From: Podarcis raffonei
Lineage: Eukaryota > Chordata > Lepidosauria > Squamata > Lacertidae
Direction: 5' to 3'
DNA length: 64,000 nt
Assembly: GCF_027172205.1 (NCBI RefSeq)
Contig: NC_070614.1
Span: forward strand, 36,462,001 to 36,526,000
The notes beneath the pieces are model-generated. The model ran no database searches. It saw only the letters and a list, made by a program, of their open reading frames with translations, and had not been told where the DNA came from. Positions 1 through 18,053 of the stretch are shown in pieces. Within the stretch, counting starts at the first letter, position 1; the number at the start of each line of letters is the position of its first letter. The translations under genes and the position numbers were made by a program.

Positions 1-701
1 GTCCTTGCCACTGCTGCTGCATTGTGGCGGCAGCGCAGGTGTGCCAGCAGGAAAGTGAGGGGGCCTGGATCTGTGGGGCAGGGGGTAGCATGGGGGTGCT
101 TTGCCCACAGTGGCAAAACATCCTGGGATGGCCCAGTCTCCAGGTACGTGTGGAGAAAACTCCTGTCTAAAACCCTCAGGAGCAGCTGACAAGTCAGTGT
201 AAACGTGGCAGCTCCCTACATCCCCTCCTAATATCCCAAGATTTTCCAGGGACAGTCCCAGTATTACAAAAGCCACCCCACCCCCAGATTCTGATTTAAT
301 CCCAGAATGCCCCTATTATCCCTGCTGGTTTTCAGAACACCCAGACACAGATATTTAAAGCAGGAGCCTGTGCCTGGAAAGAGCAGGGCCAAAAGTAAAT
401 GTGGATAACTCCTTGTCCAACCACTTCCCTCCCCCCAAAATTGAAGCCCTCTTAAGATACCTGGCTCCTGGAATAACCCCCACATACATACCTGTGCTGT
501 CCCTTCTCATTCCGAGGGATTTGCTGCCCCCTGCTGGTTCTCTCGCTCCATAGCGGGCCAGGTGCCCAAGTCCAGAGTCCAAGCTTCACGCACGTTGACT
601 GAGGGGCAGTGGTCCTTTCCCTGCGCTAGAGGCCATACCAAGCGCTGCTTGCCTTTCTCCGTCCACACATGACGCCTCTCTCTCGCTTCCTCTCTGCTAC
701 C
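1..701. other. Upstream flank of DHDH copy 1, no gene seen
   Basis: I see no exon, RNA gene or clear promoter motif here. Around 225-320 a repeat phrase (TTTTCCAGGGACAGTCCC, AATCCCAGAATGCCCC) matches, in diverged form, the repeat that BovB entered at 1865-1935. Confidence 0.5.
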
Positions 702-3700
702 ATGACAGCCACCCGCTGGGGGATCTGCTCTGCTGGCAAGATTAGCCACGATTTCCTGGTGGCTCTGAAGACTCTGCCGCCAGAGGACCACAAGGTAATA
801 AGTGGAGCACAGACCAAAGATGAATGGAGGGGGGCTATTCCCACCTATGGAACTGAATGGGAAGTTCAAACTGGGAAGAATAGAATAGAATAGAATAGAA
901 TAGAATAGAATAGAATAGAATTGAATTTATTATTTATACCCCGCCCATCTGGCTGGGTTTCCCCAGCCACTCTGGGCGGCTTCCAACAAAGTATTAAAAT
1001 ACAGTGGTCTATCAAAATACAGTGGTCTATTAAAATACAGTGGTCTATTAACATACAGTGGTCCTAGGGCACCTAGGGCTCCCAGGTCCTCGGGAAAGAA
1101 GGGAAAACTAGAATTAAAGAGACTGGCTTCTCTGGAAGCCAAGATGCTAAATCAGGGGTGGGGGATCTGTCGCCCTCCTGATGATGTTGGACTACAAATC
1201 CCATCATCCCTGACCATTGGCTGTGCTGGCTGGGAGTGATGGGAGTTGGAGACCCCCAACATCAGGAAGGCCAACAGTTCCCATCCCTGTGCCAGATCAC
1301 TGGAGAAGGCAGGTGGTTCTGTGGTTTCCATTATAGATGCAGAAAAGATACAACTTCAGGCAACTTGCGATTCGGAAGAAGGCAGCGGGGCTGGCTTTAA
1401 GGAAAGGGGGAATTTGGATTCCTTTATTCAAGAATTTGTAAACCTAGAGGCTCTCCCTGGCCTACTAACTAGACGCTCCTCCAGATGACCTATTTGTTGA
1501 GCATTCATCCTGATTTACTTGTGTAGCTACTATTCACCAATAGCTGGCAGGTTCTGTCTGATCTGGGCAGTGGACCTCCCATCCATAGTTGCACTAGCCC
1601 GGTGGTTCTCAAACTTTTTTCTCTGGGCCACCCTTTCTCGTGCCACACCAGATTTTTTTATTGATAAGGAATATGTTGGAATACAAAAAGAAACAACAAG
1701 CCGTGCTTGATTTATAAGAACACAAATGATAAGATTGCGGGACATTCAAAAAAAGTATAAAACAATGCACCTGGATTGCTGTGGCCCCTAACTCAGCTGG
1801 CAGCCTCCCCTGGGATTCATCTGGCAGTGGGACAAGCAGTCACAGACCCTCCAAATGCCCCTATTTTCCAGGGACGTCCCTGATCTAGAGAAGCCGTCCC
1901 GGTTTCTGTTTTGATCCCGGAATGTCCCACTTTTCCTTTGTTGTTGTTGTTTAGTCGTTTAGTCGTGTCCGACTCTTTGTGACCCCATGGACCAGAGCAT
2001 GCCAGGCACTCCTGTCCTCCACTGCCTCCCGCAGTTTGGTCAGACTCATGTTTGTAGCTTCGAGAACACTGTCCAACCATCTCGTCCTCTGTCGTCCCCG
2101 TCTTCTTGTGCCCTCCATCTTTCCCAACATCAGGGTCTTTTCCAGGGAGTCTTCTCTTCTCATGAGGTGGCCAAAGTATTGGAGCCTCAGCTTCATGATC
2201 CGTCCTTCCAGTGAGCACTCAGGGCTGATCTCCCCAAGAATGGATACATTTGATCTTCTTGCAGTCCATGGGAGTCTCAAGAGTCTCCTCCAGCACCATA
2301 ATTCAAAAGCATCAATTCTTCGGCGATCAGCCTTCTTTATGGTCCAGCTCTCACTTCCATACATCACTACTGGGAAAACCATGTCTTTAACTATACGGAC
2401 CTTTGTTGGCAAGGTGATGTCTCTGCTTTTTAAGACACTTTTCCTTAGGATGTCCCTATTTTCATTGGAGAATTGTGAAGTTAACCGACCCCTGAACCGT
2501 CTGAAGGCAATCCTGTATAGGGAAGGGTTTCTTAATGTTTTTATATATGTTGGAAGCTGCCCAGAGTGCTGGGACAACCCAGTAAGATGTGTGCGGGGTA
2601 TAAATAGTAAAACTATTATTATGGGATGGGACGTCCCTATTTTCATCAGAGAAATGTTGGAGGTATGCAGTCACAAGTCTCTATACAATGTCTAATCCAG
2701 TCGACTGCACCAGGAAAAGCAGATAGGCTTTTGGCTTGATCCAGCAGTCCAGGTTATGTTCCTATCTTCAGATGGAGGACAGACAAGCAAAAGGCCCTCT
2801 GAAACTAATAGCTGCTCAATCTGGCCAAGCCCTTCCAGCAGAAGGTGGTCTTTCTTGTGCTCCAGTCCTGTGCTGTTTTAGGGTCACACTCTTTTCCTCT
2901 GTCTCTCGCCCCATTCACCTCCCAGGTGGTGGCCATTGCTTCTCGTGAGCTGAGCCGGGCACAGGAATATGCCAAGAACCACAGCATCCCCAAGGCCTAT
3001 GGCTCTTATGCAGAACTGGCTCAGGATCCGGATGTTGGTGAGAAAGCTTCCTTGAAACCCTGGGGACACCGGGAGGGAGGAAACTGCCTTGTTCCAAGTC
3101 AGACCATGGGGTCCATCCAGCTCAGTATGGTCTACATTTGACTTGCCCCACCTGGAGATGCTGGAGGTGGAATCTTTGGATCTTCTGCATGTGCAGTAGA
3201 TGTGCCACATCTGTCCCCCAAGGGAGAGGGGAAATCCCCCTCTACCATACAATGTAAACTGGGTTTTGGAATGGGAACATCATCCAACAGGGATGGAGAA
3301 GCTTTTCCAACTTGGGGGCCACATTCCCTTCTGGGCAACTTTCCAAGGGCCACATATCCCTGGTGGGAGGAGCCAGAGGCAAAAGTGGGCAGAGCAACCG
3401 ATATGCATGTTTACATTTGTACAGTAGAGCATTTTCTGTTGGAAATGGATTTAACTCTGTAGGTTTAGATTTAAACCTCCTATCCCACGTGCGTAGGAGA
3501 AATAGAAAACATGCATTTGTGATTTTGGCTGCAAGCACCACAGTTTCTACATAAACTCTCTCACCCCTTTCTGTTCTCTTTCCAAACAAGCAAGAGGCAT
3601 TGTTGGAGTTCAAGGGCATATTCCAGCCAAGCAAAACACTGAAGGAGGGAGAGAAGCAAGGCCATTGAGGAGTGGGGCTTGAGGCAAGGGGGCGCAGGGA

Positions 3701-6700
3701 GGAAAGTACCAAGAGCAAAAAAGGTGGGGAAGATGGGCAGGCCTGGAGGGTCTCCCCAACCATTCAGACTCTAGCTGCATACATTGGAAGCGCATTTAAA
3801 GCACAGGAATCCTGGGAACTGTAGCTTGCTAAGGGAGTTGTGCTTTACAGTGGTACCTCGGGTTATGAACTTAATTCGTTCTGGAGGTCTGTTCTTAACC
3901 TGAAACTGTTCTTAACCTGAAGCACCACTTTAGCTAATGGGGCCCTCTGCTGCCGCTGCGCAATTTCTGTTCTCATCCTGAAGCAAAGTTTTTAACCCGA
4001 GGTACTATTTCTGGGTTAGCAGAGTCTGTAACCTGAAGCGTATGTAACCTGAAGCGTATGTAACCCGAGGGACCACTGTAAGTGTATGGCTCAGCCTCTT
4101 TCTCAAGATAAATGTTGGCTGCGGCTGAGCTCAGGAGTGAAGCTTTCCTCTGGACTTCCCTTTCTTTTTGCAGATGTGGTGTATGTGGGAGTGGTGCATC
4201 CCCACCACCTGCCAGCCACCCTCCTCTTCATCCAGGCTGGGAAGAATGTGCTCTGCGAGAAGCCCCTGGGCATGAACGCTGCAGAGGTCAAGAAGATGGT
4301 GCAGGCAGCTCGGGAAAAGGAGGTCTTCCTCATGGAGGTAAGAGGCAGAAGCGCTCCCTGAAGGCCAAAGGGGTACCGTATAGAACTGATGGGCTTTGGC
4401 CTGGCATCTCCAACCCCTGCAAAGGGAGCACGAGCCCCTGGTGTGGGGCGGCAGTAGGTGAATGTTCTGATTTGTCCTCAGGCTTGCTGGACTCGCTTCT
4501 TCCCTGCATTGGAGAAGATCCGCTCTCTGCTCAATCAAAGGACTGTGGGGGATGTGTTAGTGGTTCAAGCCGAGTTTGGTGTCCCTCTCGTAACTGTCCC
4601 CAGGGTTCTGAAGAAAGATCTTGGTGGAGGCGCCTTACTGGATATTGGTATCTACTGTGTTCAGCTGGCCTGCATGGTTTTTGATGGGGAGAAGCCAGAG
4701 TCCATTGTGGCCTCGGGGTTCTTGCATGAGACAGGTTAGTATTGGGTTGGTCTTGGTCCCCTCTAGAGGTCAGCATTTTGCACCAGGGATTCAAGGGTAT
4801 ACCAGATACAGTGGTACCTTGGTTCTCACACTTAATCCGTTCTGGAAGTCCGTTCCAAAACCAAAGCATTCCATAACCAAGGCGCGCTTTCCCATAGAAA
4901 GTAATGCAAAATGGATTGATCCATTCCAGACTTTTAAAAACAACTCCTAAAACAGCAATTTAACATGAATTTTACTATCTAACGAGACCATTTATCCATA
5001 AAATGAAAGCAATAAACAATGTACGGTGGAACCTCAGGTTGCAGACGTAATCTGTGATAGACGCACGTCCACAACCCGCAGCGTTTGTAACCTGCAGCTC
5101 CGCATCTGCGCTTCTGCACATGCACGAGTGGCGAAACCCAGAAGTAACCCTTTCCGGTAGTTCCGGGTTTCCCGCGGTCCACAACCTGAAAACGCATAAT
5201 CCAAAGCGTTTGTAACGTGAGATACCACTATACTGCAGTCACACAATCAATCAATCAATCAGTAACTGAACTGGGTTCCACACAGTCACAAAAACAAAGC
5301 AAAAAAGCCTCAAAAACAAAAACACAAAATAAATAGCAAAAACAGACAGACCTCAGTGTAACACGCAAAACAGAAGCGTGGCACTCAAAATTTGGCTTCC
5401 GAAAAAAGTTCGCAAACCAGAACACTTACTTCCGGGATTGCAGTGTTTGCTTTCCCAGTTGTTTGAGTACCAATGCATTTGAGAACCAAGGTACCACTGT
5501 ACCACTGTGGTAAGGTCAGGAATATAAGCTGCACTTTAACTTTTCACGACCCAAATTTGGGGGGGGGGAGTGCAGCTTATATTTGGGCCAATACAGTACT
5601 TAGTAGAAAGGCTGCATTGTGCTTTAAATGTATGGCGTGTGTACACAGCCCAGTTTGTGAAAAATTGCCTTCAGGGGTATAAAATGTGCAAATAGGTCCA
5701 GACTAGGGTAGGAAAAACGAGATCTCAGTGTGCAGTGGGCGCAGAATATGATGTGCCTAACACAGCCTAACTGGCATGTGGATATGACCACTGTTGCTTG
5801 TTTCCCCCAAGATGTAGATAAAACAGCTTCAATCATCCTGAACTACTCTGGCCAACGCCAAGCTGTCCTCACTTATACTATGATGACCTGGATGCACAAC
5901 AAAGCCAGCATTACTGGCACCAAGGGGATAATCGAGGTAAGTCCTGGACCACATGGAGAAGGGGATACACTTTGCATCTTCCTGGAAACAATAGGAAGCT
6001 TCAGGAGGATCACAATCCAGGATTCCCTAGGCTCCTCTAGGGACCTAACCTCCTCCCTTCCTGGCCAAGAGGGTAAGGAAGGACGGTTTGGGTGGGTGAG
6101 GGTAGGACAGAGAAAAGCACACATACACACACATATGTGTATCTGGAGACCGTGGAGTTAAAACAACAACAACCACTGGGTAGAAATTTATTTAATTTGC
6201 ACATTTTGCACTGAATGGAAGAATCAGCTTTTGACCTATGTGCAAAATGTTGTGGAATACATAAATGTCAGCATAAGCACAGCCTGGAGCTTCCCTCCTG
6301 GGAAAGTTTGAGCCCCATAACTATATCTTTACAAATGACTTGCCCAAAATAACCCCTTTCTGAGAGCTCTGGGGCCTGTTTTGGTATATGCTTCCTCTCA
6401 CAACTGTGTTCGGCAGATTCCCGGTCCCTTCTGGTGCCCAGAAGAGTTGGTTGTCAATGGACAGAAGGAAGAGTTTCCTCTTCCTCATCCTTCCCAAAAA
6501 CTGTACTTCATCAACTCCACTGGCCTGTGCTATGAAGCAGAACACGTCAGGCAATGTCTCCTTCAAGGTAAAAGTCTTGGGCACTCCTGGGCGGACTGCG
6601 CGCAGCAGCAGAGCATCCTGACTTATTCTCCTTTCTCTTTCCTCTTCCGCAGGCCTGAAGGAGAGCCCCATCATGTCTCTTGGAGACAGCAAACTTCTCC

Positions 6701-6762
6701 ACTCTATCCTGGATGAAATCCGTAGGCAGCTGGGGGTGTCCTATCCTCAGGACCACGCATGA
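702..6762 (+). CDS. DHDH: Dihydrodiol dehydrogenase (DHDH), copy 1, seven exons
   Basis: This is an NADP-dependent trans-1,2-dihydrobenzene-1,2-diol dehydrogenase of the Gfo/Idh/MocA family, a cytosolic oxidoreductase of dihydrodiols and some sugars. Exons read as 702-794, 2926-3037, 4174-4337, 4482-4734, 5812-5936, 6417-6567 and 6653-6762, all with GT-AG borders and matching phases. They give 335 aa, against 334 in human. The N-terminal Rossmann part starts [15 protein letters not shown]. The catalytic Lys lies in CEKPLG (exon 3) and the catalytic Tyr in LDIGIYCVQ (exon 4). Exon 4 opens with ACWTRFFP, as in mammals. The start at 702 was chosen because the WGI strand follows directly; an upstream in-frame ATG at 669 is less likely. 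The protein ends SYPQDHA. Intron 2 holds a pogo-type MITE and intron 4 a nested pair. Family assignment is firm; orthology to the single mammalian gene is not settled because a second copy lies at 18-41 kb. Confidence 0.93.
877..920 (+). repeat. (AATAG)n microsatellite
   Basis: About eight to nine copies of GAATA/AATAG in a row. The tract directly abuts the tail of the retroelement fragment on its right, so it probably grew from that tail. Confidence 0.9.
917..985 (-). repeat. LINE/SINE 3' tail fragment next to an (AATAG)n tract
   Basis: TTTATTATTTATACCCCGCC and the CCAGCCACTCTGGGCGGCTT block are the reverse complement of a widespread 3' end. The pentanucleotide tract at 877-920 abuts its tail. 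Confidence 0.6.
1598..1800 (+). repeat. Probable hAT-type DNA element remnant
   Basis: GGTGGTTCTCAAACTTTTTT resembles the end of Charlie/MER5-like hAT elements, followed by an AT-rich body. I cannot see the other end clearly. Confidence 0.4.
1939..2435 (-). mobile_element. BovB (RTE clade) LINE, 3' fragment
   Basis: The minus strand encodes the C-terminal tail of the BovB polyprotein: [54 protein letters not shown] and [12 protein letters not shown]. The typical (AAC)n-like 3' tail then appears as TTGTTGTTGTTT on the plus strand. An 11-bp target duplication CACTTTTCCTT flanks it at 1928-1938 and 2436-2446. It is a 5'-truncated insertion into an older repeat. Confidence 0.9.
2473..2625 (+). 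mobile_element. LINE-type 3' end fragment (GGGTATAAATA tail family)
   Basis: The fragment has GTTGGAAGCTGCCCAGAGTG followed by a GGGGTATAAATA(RTA)n tail. Near-identical stretches of about 22 bp (GGAYGTCCCTATTTTCAT) on both sides, at about 2449-2472 and 2629-2650, look like an old target duplication. Related tails lie at 917-985, 12765-12825, 14270-14400 and 50476-50930. Confidence 0.6.
3288..3760 (+). repeat. Repeat family A, copy 1 (hAT-like, 'GGGCCACAT' type)
   Basis: The stretch with GGGGGCCACATTCCCTTCTG, the AGGAGCCAGAGG block and the CAAGCAAGAGGCAT block recurs in diverged form at 61155-61460. Being dispersed, colinear and unrelated to any gene, it is a mobile element; the superfamily is inferred only from the shape of its ends. 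Confidence 0.5.
3848..4078 (+). mobile_element. Pogo/Tigger-type MITE (CAGTGGTACCTCGGGTTA)
   Basis: Terminal inverted repeats CAGTGGTACCTCGGGTTA and TAACCCGAGGGACCACTG are flanked by TA on each side, the pogo/mariner target duplication. There is no coding content. The same family recurs at 7806-8015, 8300-8500, 19999-20221, 42865-43104, 44307-44508, 44949-45182 and 45248-45639. Confidence 0.85.
4809..5499 (+). mobile_element. Longer pogo/Tigger-type MITE, host of a nested MITE
   Basis: It starts CAGTGGTACCTTGGTTCTCA and ends GAGAACCAAGGTACCACTG, flanked by TA. The body is a distinct subfamily (AAGTAATGCAAAATGGATTG). A second MITE interrupts it at 5024-5230. It lies in intron 4 of DHDH copy 1. 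Confidence 0.85.
5024..5230 (+). mobile_element. MITE nested in the 4809-5499 element
   Basis: It runs from CGGTGGAACCTCAGGTTGCA to GTAACGTGAGATACCACTA and is flanked by TA. The bases on either side continue the outer element, so this insertion is younger. Confidence 0.8.
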
Positions 6763-6897
6763 CCCATTCCAGGCTTGATTTCAATGGCCTCGCTCATACA
6801 TGCGAGGCGGCAGCTGGACCAGATTTTACGATTAGAAACTCCAGTCTGGTGGGTGGATTTGCAACAAACGTTAGCAAATGTTGATTGTAAGCTTTGG

Positions 6898-6903
6898 AAT
6901 AAA
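6898..6903 (+). promoter_or_regulatory. Poly(A) signal of DHDH copy 1
   Basis: AATAAA lies 135 bases past the DHDH stop codon and is the first canonical signal there. It gives a short 3' UTR. Confidence 0.6.
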
Positions 6904-7805
6904 ATGCAATTAGATGCAAAGGGGACGTCTGCTTATTATGTGAACCTCACCCGCCATGAGATGTCATTTAACATTCTGTAAAAAGAAGCCTACGATTTGT
7001 TGTGTTTTGCCTTTTTCTGAGTTTTGTAGTCTCTCAATTTTCTCTCTCCAAATTTGGCATTTTAAACTTAAGGTTTGGAGCTGGAGCAGGTAAAAGATCC
7101 GACTCAACCCAAACAGGAGTTGCAGGAGCCATCAATCAGCTGACCAGTAGTGCCGGTAAAGACCTGGGCTTCGCAAACCCCAACCAACTGATCATCAGGT
7201 CTTGTAAAGCATGGAGCCTCACATGACCCGAGGATCAGCAGATTGCACTTGGCGAGTGCTAAGCATGGGGCTTGCCAAGTCCTCTGCATAGTGATCTGCA
7301 AGCGCTGACCATGATTGTCAGCATTTAGCAGGCTGTGCCTTTGTCCGCATGGATTGTGCCAGTATGAAGACAAAGCTGATATGCTTGGTTAAGAGTTTAA
7401 CCATTGCTGACATGAATTAATAATGTTGAAAAAGCTGTGGGTCTGCCCCTCTCTCTGCCAAGCGGTGGCAAAAGCCCATGGAGCCCCAGGCGCACACACA
7501 GGATCTGTGTCCCTTTGGAGAATAGAAGACATGGCAGAAGAAAGATGGTTTATTCACCTATTTACACCTTCAGTCTGCATGGAGGGAGTCCAGATCTTAC
7601 ATGGCCCATAGCAGCGCAGGGAAGCTTTTGTCTCCCTTTCCAAGATAGATCTAAGCCCTTCTTCCTCCTTCTCTCCCTTTCCTGTCCTCTCAGCTGGATC
7701 ATTCTAGAGTGAATGCTTTGAATAATTTCTTTTATGTAATGCACAGGCAAAAAATTGAAGCCCCGCCCCCTTTGGTGTTCTCTGCTCTGGGCCATTTTTA
7801 GGGTC

Positions 7806-8015
7806 CAGTGGTACCTCAGATTAAGAACTTAATTCGTTCTGGAGGTCTGTTCTTAACCTGAAACTGTTCTTAACCTGAGGTACCACTTTAGCTAATGTGG
7901 CCTCCCGCTGATGCCGTGCCGCTGGCGCGCAATTTCTGTTCTCATCCTCAGATAAAGTTCTTAACCCGAGATACTATTTCTGGGTTAGCAGAGTCTGTAA
8001 CCCGAGGTACCACTG
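7806..8015 (+). mobile_element. Pogo-type MITE
   Basis: Ends CAGTGGTACCTCAGATTAAG and AACCCGAGGTACCACTG. TA follows on the right; the left dinucleotide has changed. Confidence 0.8.
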
Positions 8016-8299
8016 TATTATCAAAAAGTTTCTATCAAACTTGGCCACAGGTCGGATGGGATAATAATCTACTGCACCTGACCTTGTCTGACCGTCAGCA
8101 GCAATCCAGAGCGGCTGCCAACAGGGCAGAGGGAACAATTCTACCTGGAGATCATGCAAATTGAACCTGGAACATGTTGCATACAAAGCAGCTTCTTTAC
8201 CACTGATCCACATTGAAGCCACCTTGGGAATTCTGCAGACACACTTGGTGGGATAGCAAGTGACACGGAGGGGATCAGTAAACGCCATAAGGCAAGAAC

Positions 8300-8500
8300 A
8301 ACTGGATTAAGTACTTAATTCGTTCCGGAGGTCCGTTCTTAACGTGAAGCATCGCTTTAGCTAATGGGGCCTCCCGCTGCTGCCGCACCGCCGGAGCACG
8401 ATTTCTGTTCTCATCTTGAAGTAAAGTTCTTAACCTGAAGCACTATTTCTGGGTTAGCGGAGTCTGTAACCTGAAGCGTATGTAACCCGAGGTACCACTG
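8300..8500 (+). mobile_element. Pogo-type MITE, left end decayed
   Basis: The body (AGTACTTAATTCGTTCCGGA) and right end (AACCCGAGGTACCACTG plus TA) match the family. The left terminal repeat is not recognisable. It lies about 350 bp upstream of the RPL13A start. Confidence 0.75.
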
Positions 8501-8689
8501 TACTTTGCAATATAATAAAGATTTTTTAAAAAGGAAATAAAAGACTAATTAATAAGCGTGACAGCTCTAATGCGTTACAACAAGCTGAGGGTGGGGTGGG
8601 GGAAATGAGGCCCAAGCAAAAGGCGCCTCGCTCCCGGTCTAATGTTGGAGGTTGCTCCAGTACATAGATACGCAAAAGGCGTAGAGAGG

Positions 8690-8885
8690 CGAGGCTGCGT
8701 TTAACGTCATCAAGCCCGGCCGACCAGGGCGGCGTTCACACTGTCGGCTCCGCCGCGCGGCCTTGTCCGTCGACGTCATTTCCGCCCCTGCGCTTTCCGA
8801 CCTTTTTCGGTAGCAGCCGGAAAGGGTAACCCCGCGGCGTGCTCTGGGCGGAGCCTCTTTTTCGTTCGGCCGCCGAGGAGCAGCC
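8690..8885 (+). promoter_or_regulatory. RPL13A promoter: CpG-rich, CRE, ETS site and 5' TOP start
   Basis: This GC- and CpG-rich stretch runs on into intron 1 to about 9180. A palindromic CRE/ATF site GACGTCAT sits at 8772-8779 and an ETS-type CCGGAA at 8817-8822. The pyrimidine run CCTCTTTTTCG from 8854 looks like the 5' terminal oligopyrimidine start of ribosomal-protein mRNAs. It would give a 5' UTR of about 32 nt and mTOR/LARP1-dependent translation. Those roles are known for vertebrate ribosomal-protein promoters; the exact start site here is inferred. Confidence 0.75.
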
Positions 8886-16890
<8,005 letters not shown>

Positions 16891-16891
<1 letters not shown>

Positions 16892-16911
16892 ATAAAACTA
16901 TTCACAATAAA
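16891..16911 (+). promoter_or_regulatory. RPL13A poly(A) signals
   Basis: Two AATAAA hexamers at 16891-16896 (overlapping the stop codon) and 16906-16911 give a very short 3' UTR, typical of ribosomal-protein mRNAs. Confidence 0.75.
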
Positions 16912-18053
16912 TGATATAGTTTACAGGTTCTTGGTTTTGTGTCTGTGCTTTAAAATCACTTTTAAGTTAGCCGATCAATAATTGCTACAGCCAAATTCTC
17001 TTCTGCAGTGGACTGGAGTTGAAGGGAAAAGAGGCATTGGTGTGAGTTAATGATAAGATTTCTTGGTTCTCTGGCAGAGGAACTGCTGCACTTGGGAGAT
17101 CATAGTTCTAGGAATGAGTTGGATTGCTTTATAAGAGGTAAACAATGGGAGGGGTATTGGTCCTAGTCACTTTTTTAAAATTGCTTGATTGACACTAATC
17201 ATCTGGTGCTCAGTCCTGTAAGCCCCTCCGTCTTTTGGCCTTGTGCCATTCACAAACCTCTTTATGCTTTGACAGTAGGGTTGCCAACTGCTGAACCCGT
17301 GTTAAGTATGAGAATAGTCTTAAATCATCAGAAAGAACTTCAGCTCCAAGCCATGAACTGTTTTATTTAGGTCACACTTCTTAACAGGTTTGGCCTACTT
17401 CAGGCATAGCCAAGCTTGGCCCTCCAGATGTTTTGGGACTACAACTCCCATCACCCCTGACCACTTGTTCTCTTAGCTAGGGATGATGGGAGTTGTAGTC
17501 CAAAAACATCTGGAGGGCCAAGTTTGGCCATGCCTGGCCTACTTGCATCTCTCTCAGTTGCTGGCCCTCCAATAACCAAATTTGCTAGCATCACCTTTGA
17601 TTCTGCTGGCATGCTCATTTTAGGCCTGCACCAAAGATCTCAGTCCCCCCCCCCTTCTATAAATGTTCCGTTTAAGTACCACTAGGGTTGTGAGTATTGG
17701 CAATAAGGAGCAGGAGATACTTTTACCCCATCCTCTCGGTCAAAATGCTAATTATGGCCTTGTGGAATACTTCCAACCAATGGGAGTAACTAGATAAGCA
17801 AGGGTTAACCATTTCTCCCCTGAGTTCCATGCCATCCCTTTGAGGAATTAACAGACATGCATTAACTCTTAAGGACTAGGTGTTTTGAAACAACAGTAGA
17901 TGCAGGGAGAATATATCCTGGACACATTTTCAGATAGTTTGTTTTCTAGGTAGACGAGTTTCCATGCCCTCACCCAGACAGTACTCAACAGCATTCATAA
18001 ATGCAGCCACTCTTCAGGTAATAGAAAGTTTCCCGACAAAAAAAGTGCAAAGT
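16912..18053. other. Convergent RPL13A / DHDH copy 2 intergenic stretch
   Basis: Apart from the palindromic MITE at 17401-17535, I see nothing. A minus-strand AATAAA at 18053-18058 overlaps the DHDH copy 2 stop, and another lies at 17362-17367. Confidence 0.55.
17401..17535. mobile_element. Palindromic hAT-type MITE ('ACTACAACTCCCATCA' family)
   Basis: Most of the element is a hairpin. CAGGCATAGCCAAGCTTGGC and CCTCCAGATGTTTTGGGACT pair with the right half ending GCCATGCCTG. GGCCTACTT flanks it at 17392-17400 and 17536-17544. Diverged relatives, recognised by ACTACAACTCCCATCA, lie near 1170-1280, 11634-11725, 18868-18975, 31428-31545, 34108-34215, 49718-49838, 50938-51034, 52770-52858 and 56604-56720. 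Confidence 0.82.

Larger units (their letters stand above)
6912..8680. other. DHDH-RPL13A intergenic stretch
   Basis: It contains two pogo MITEs (7806-8015, 8300-8500) and an old SINE piece (about 8080-8230). No coding is seen. Both genes run in the same direction. Confidence 0.6.
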
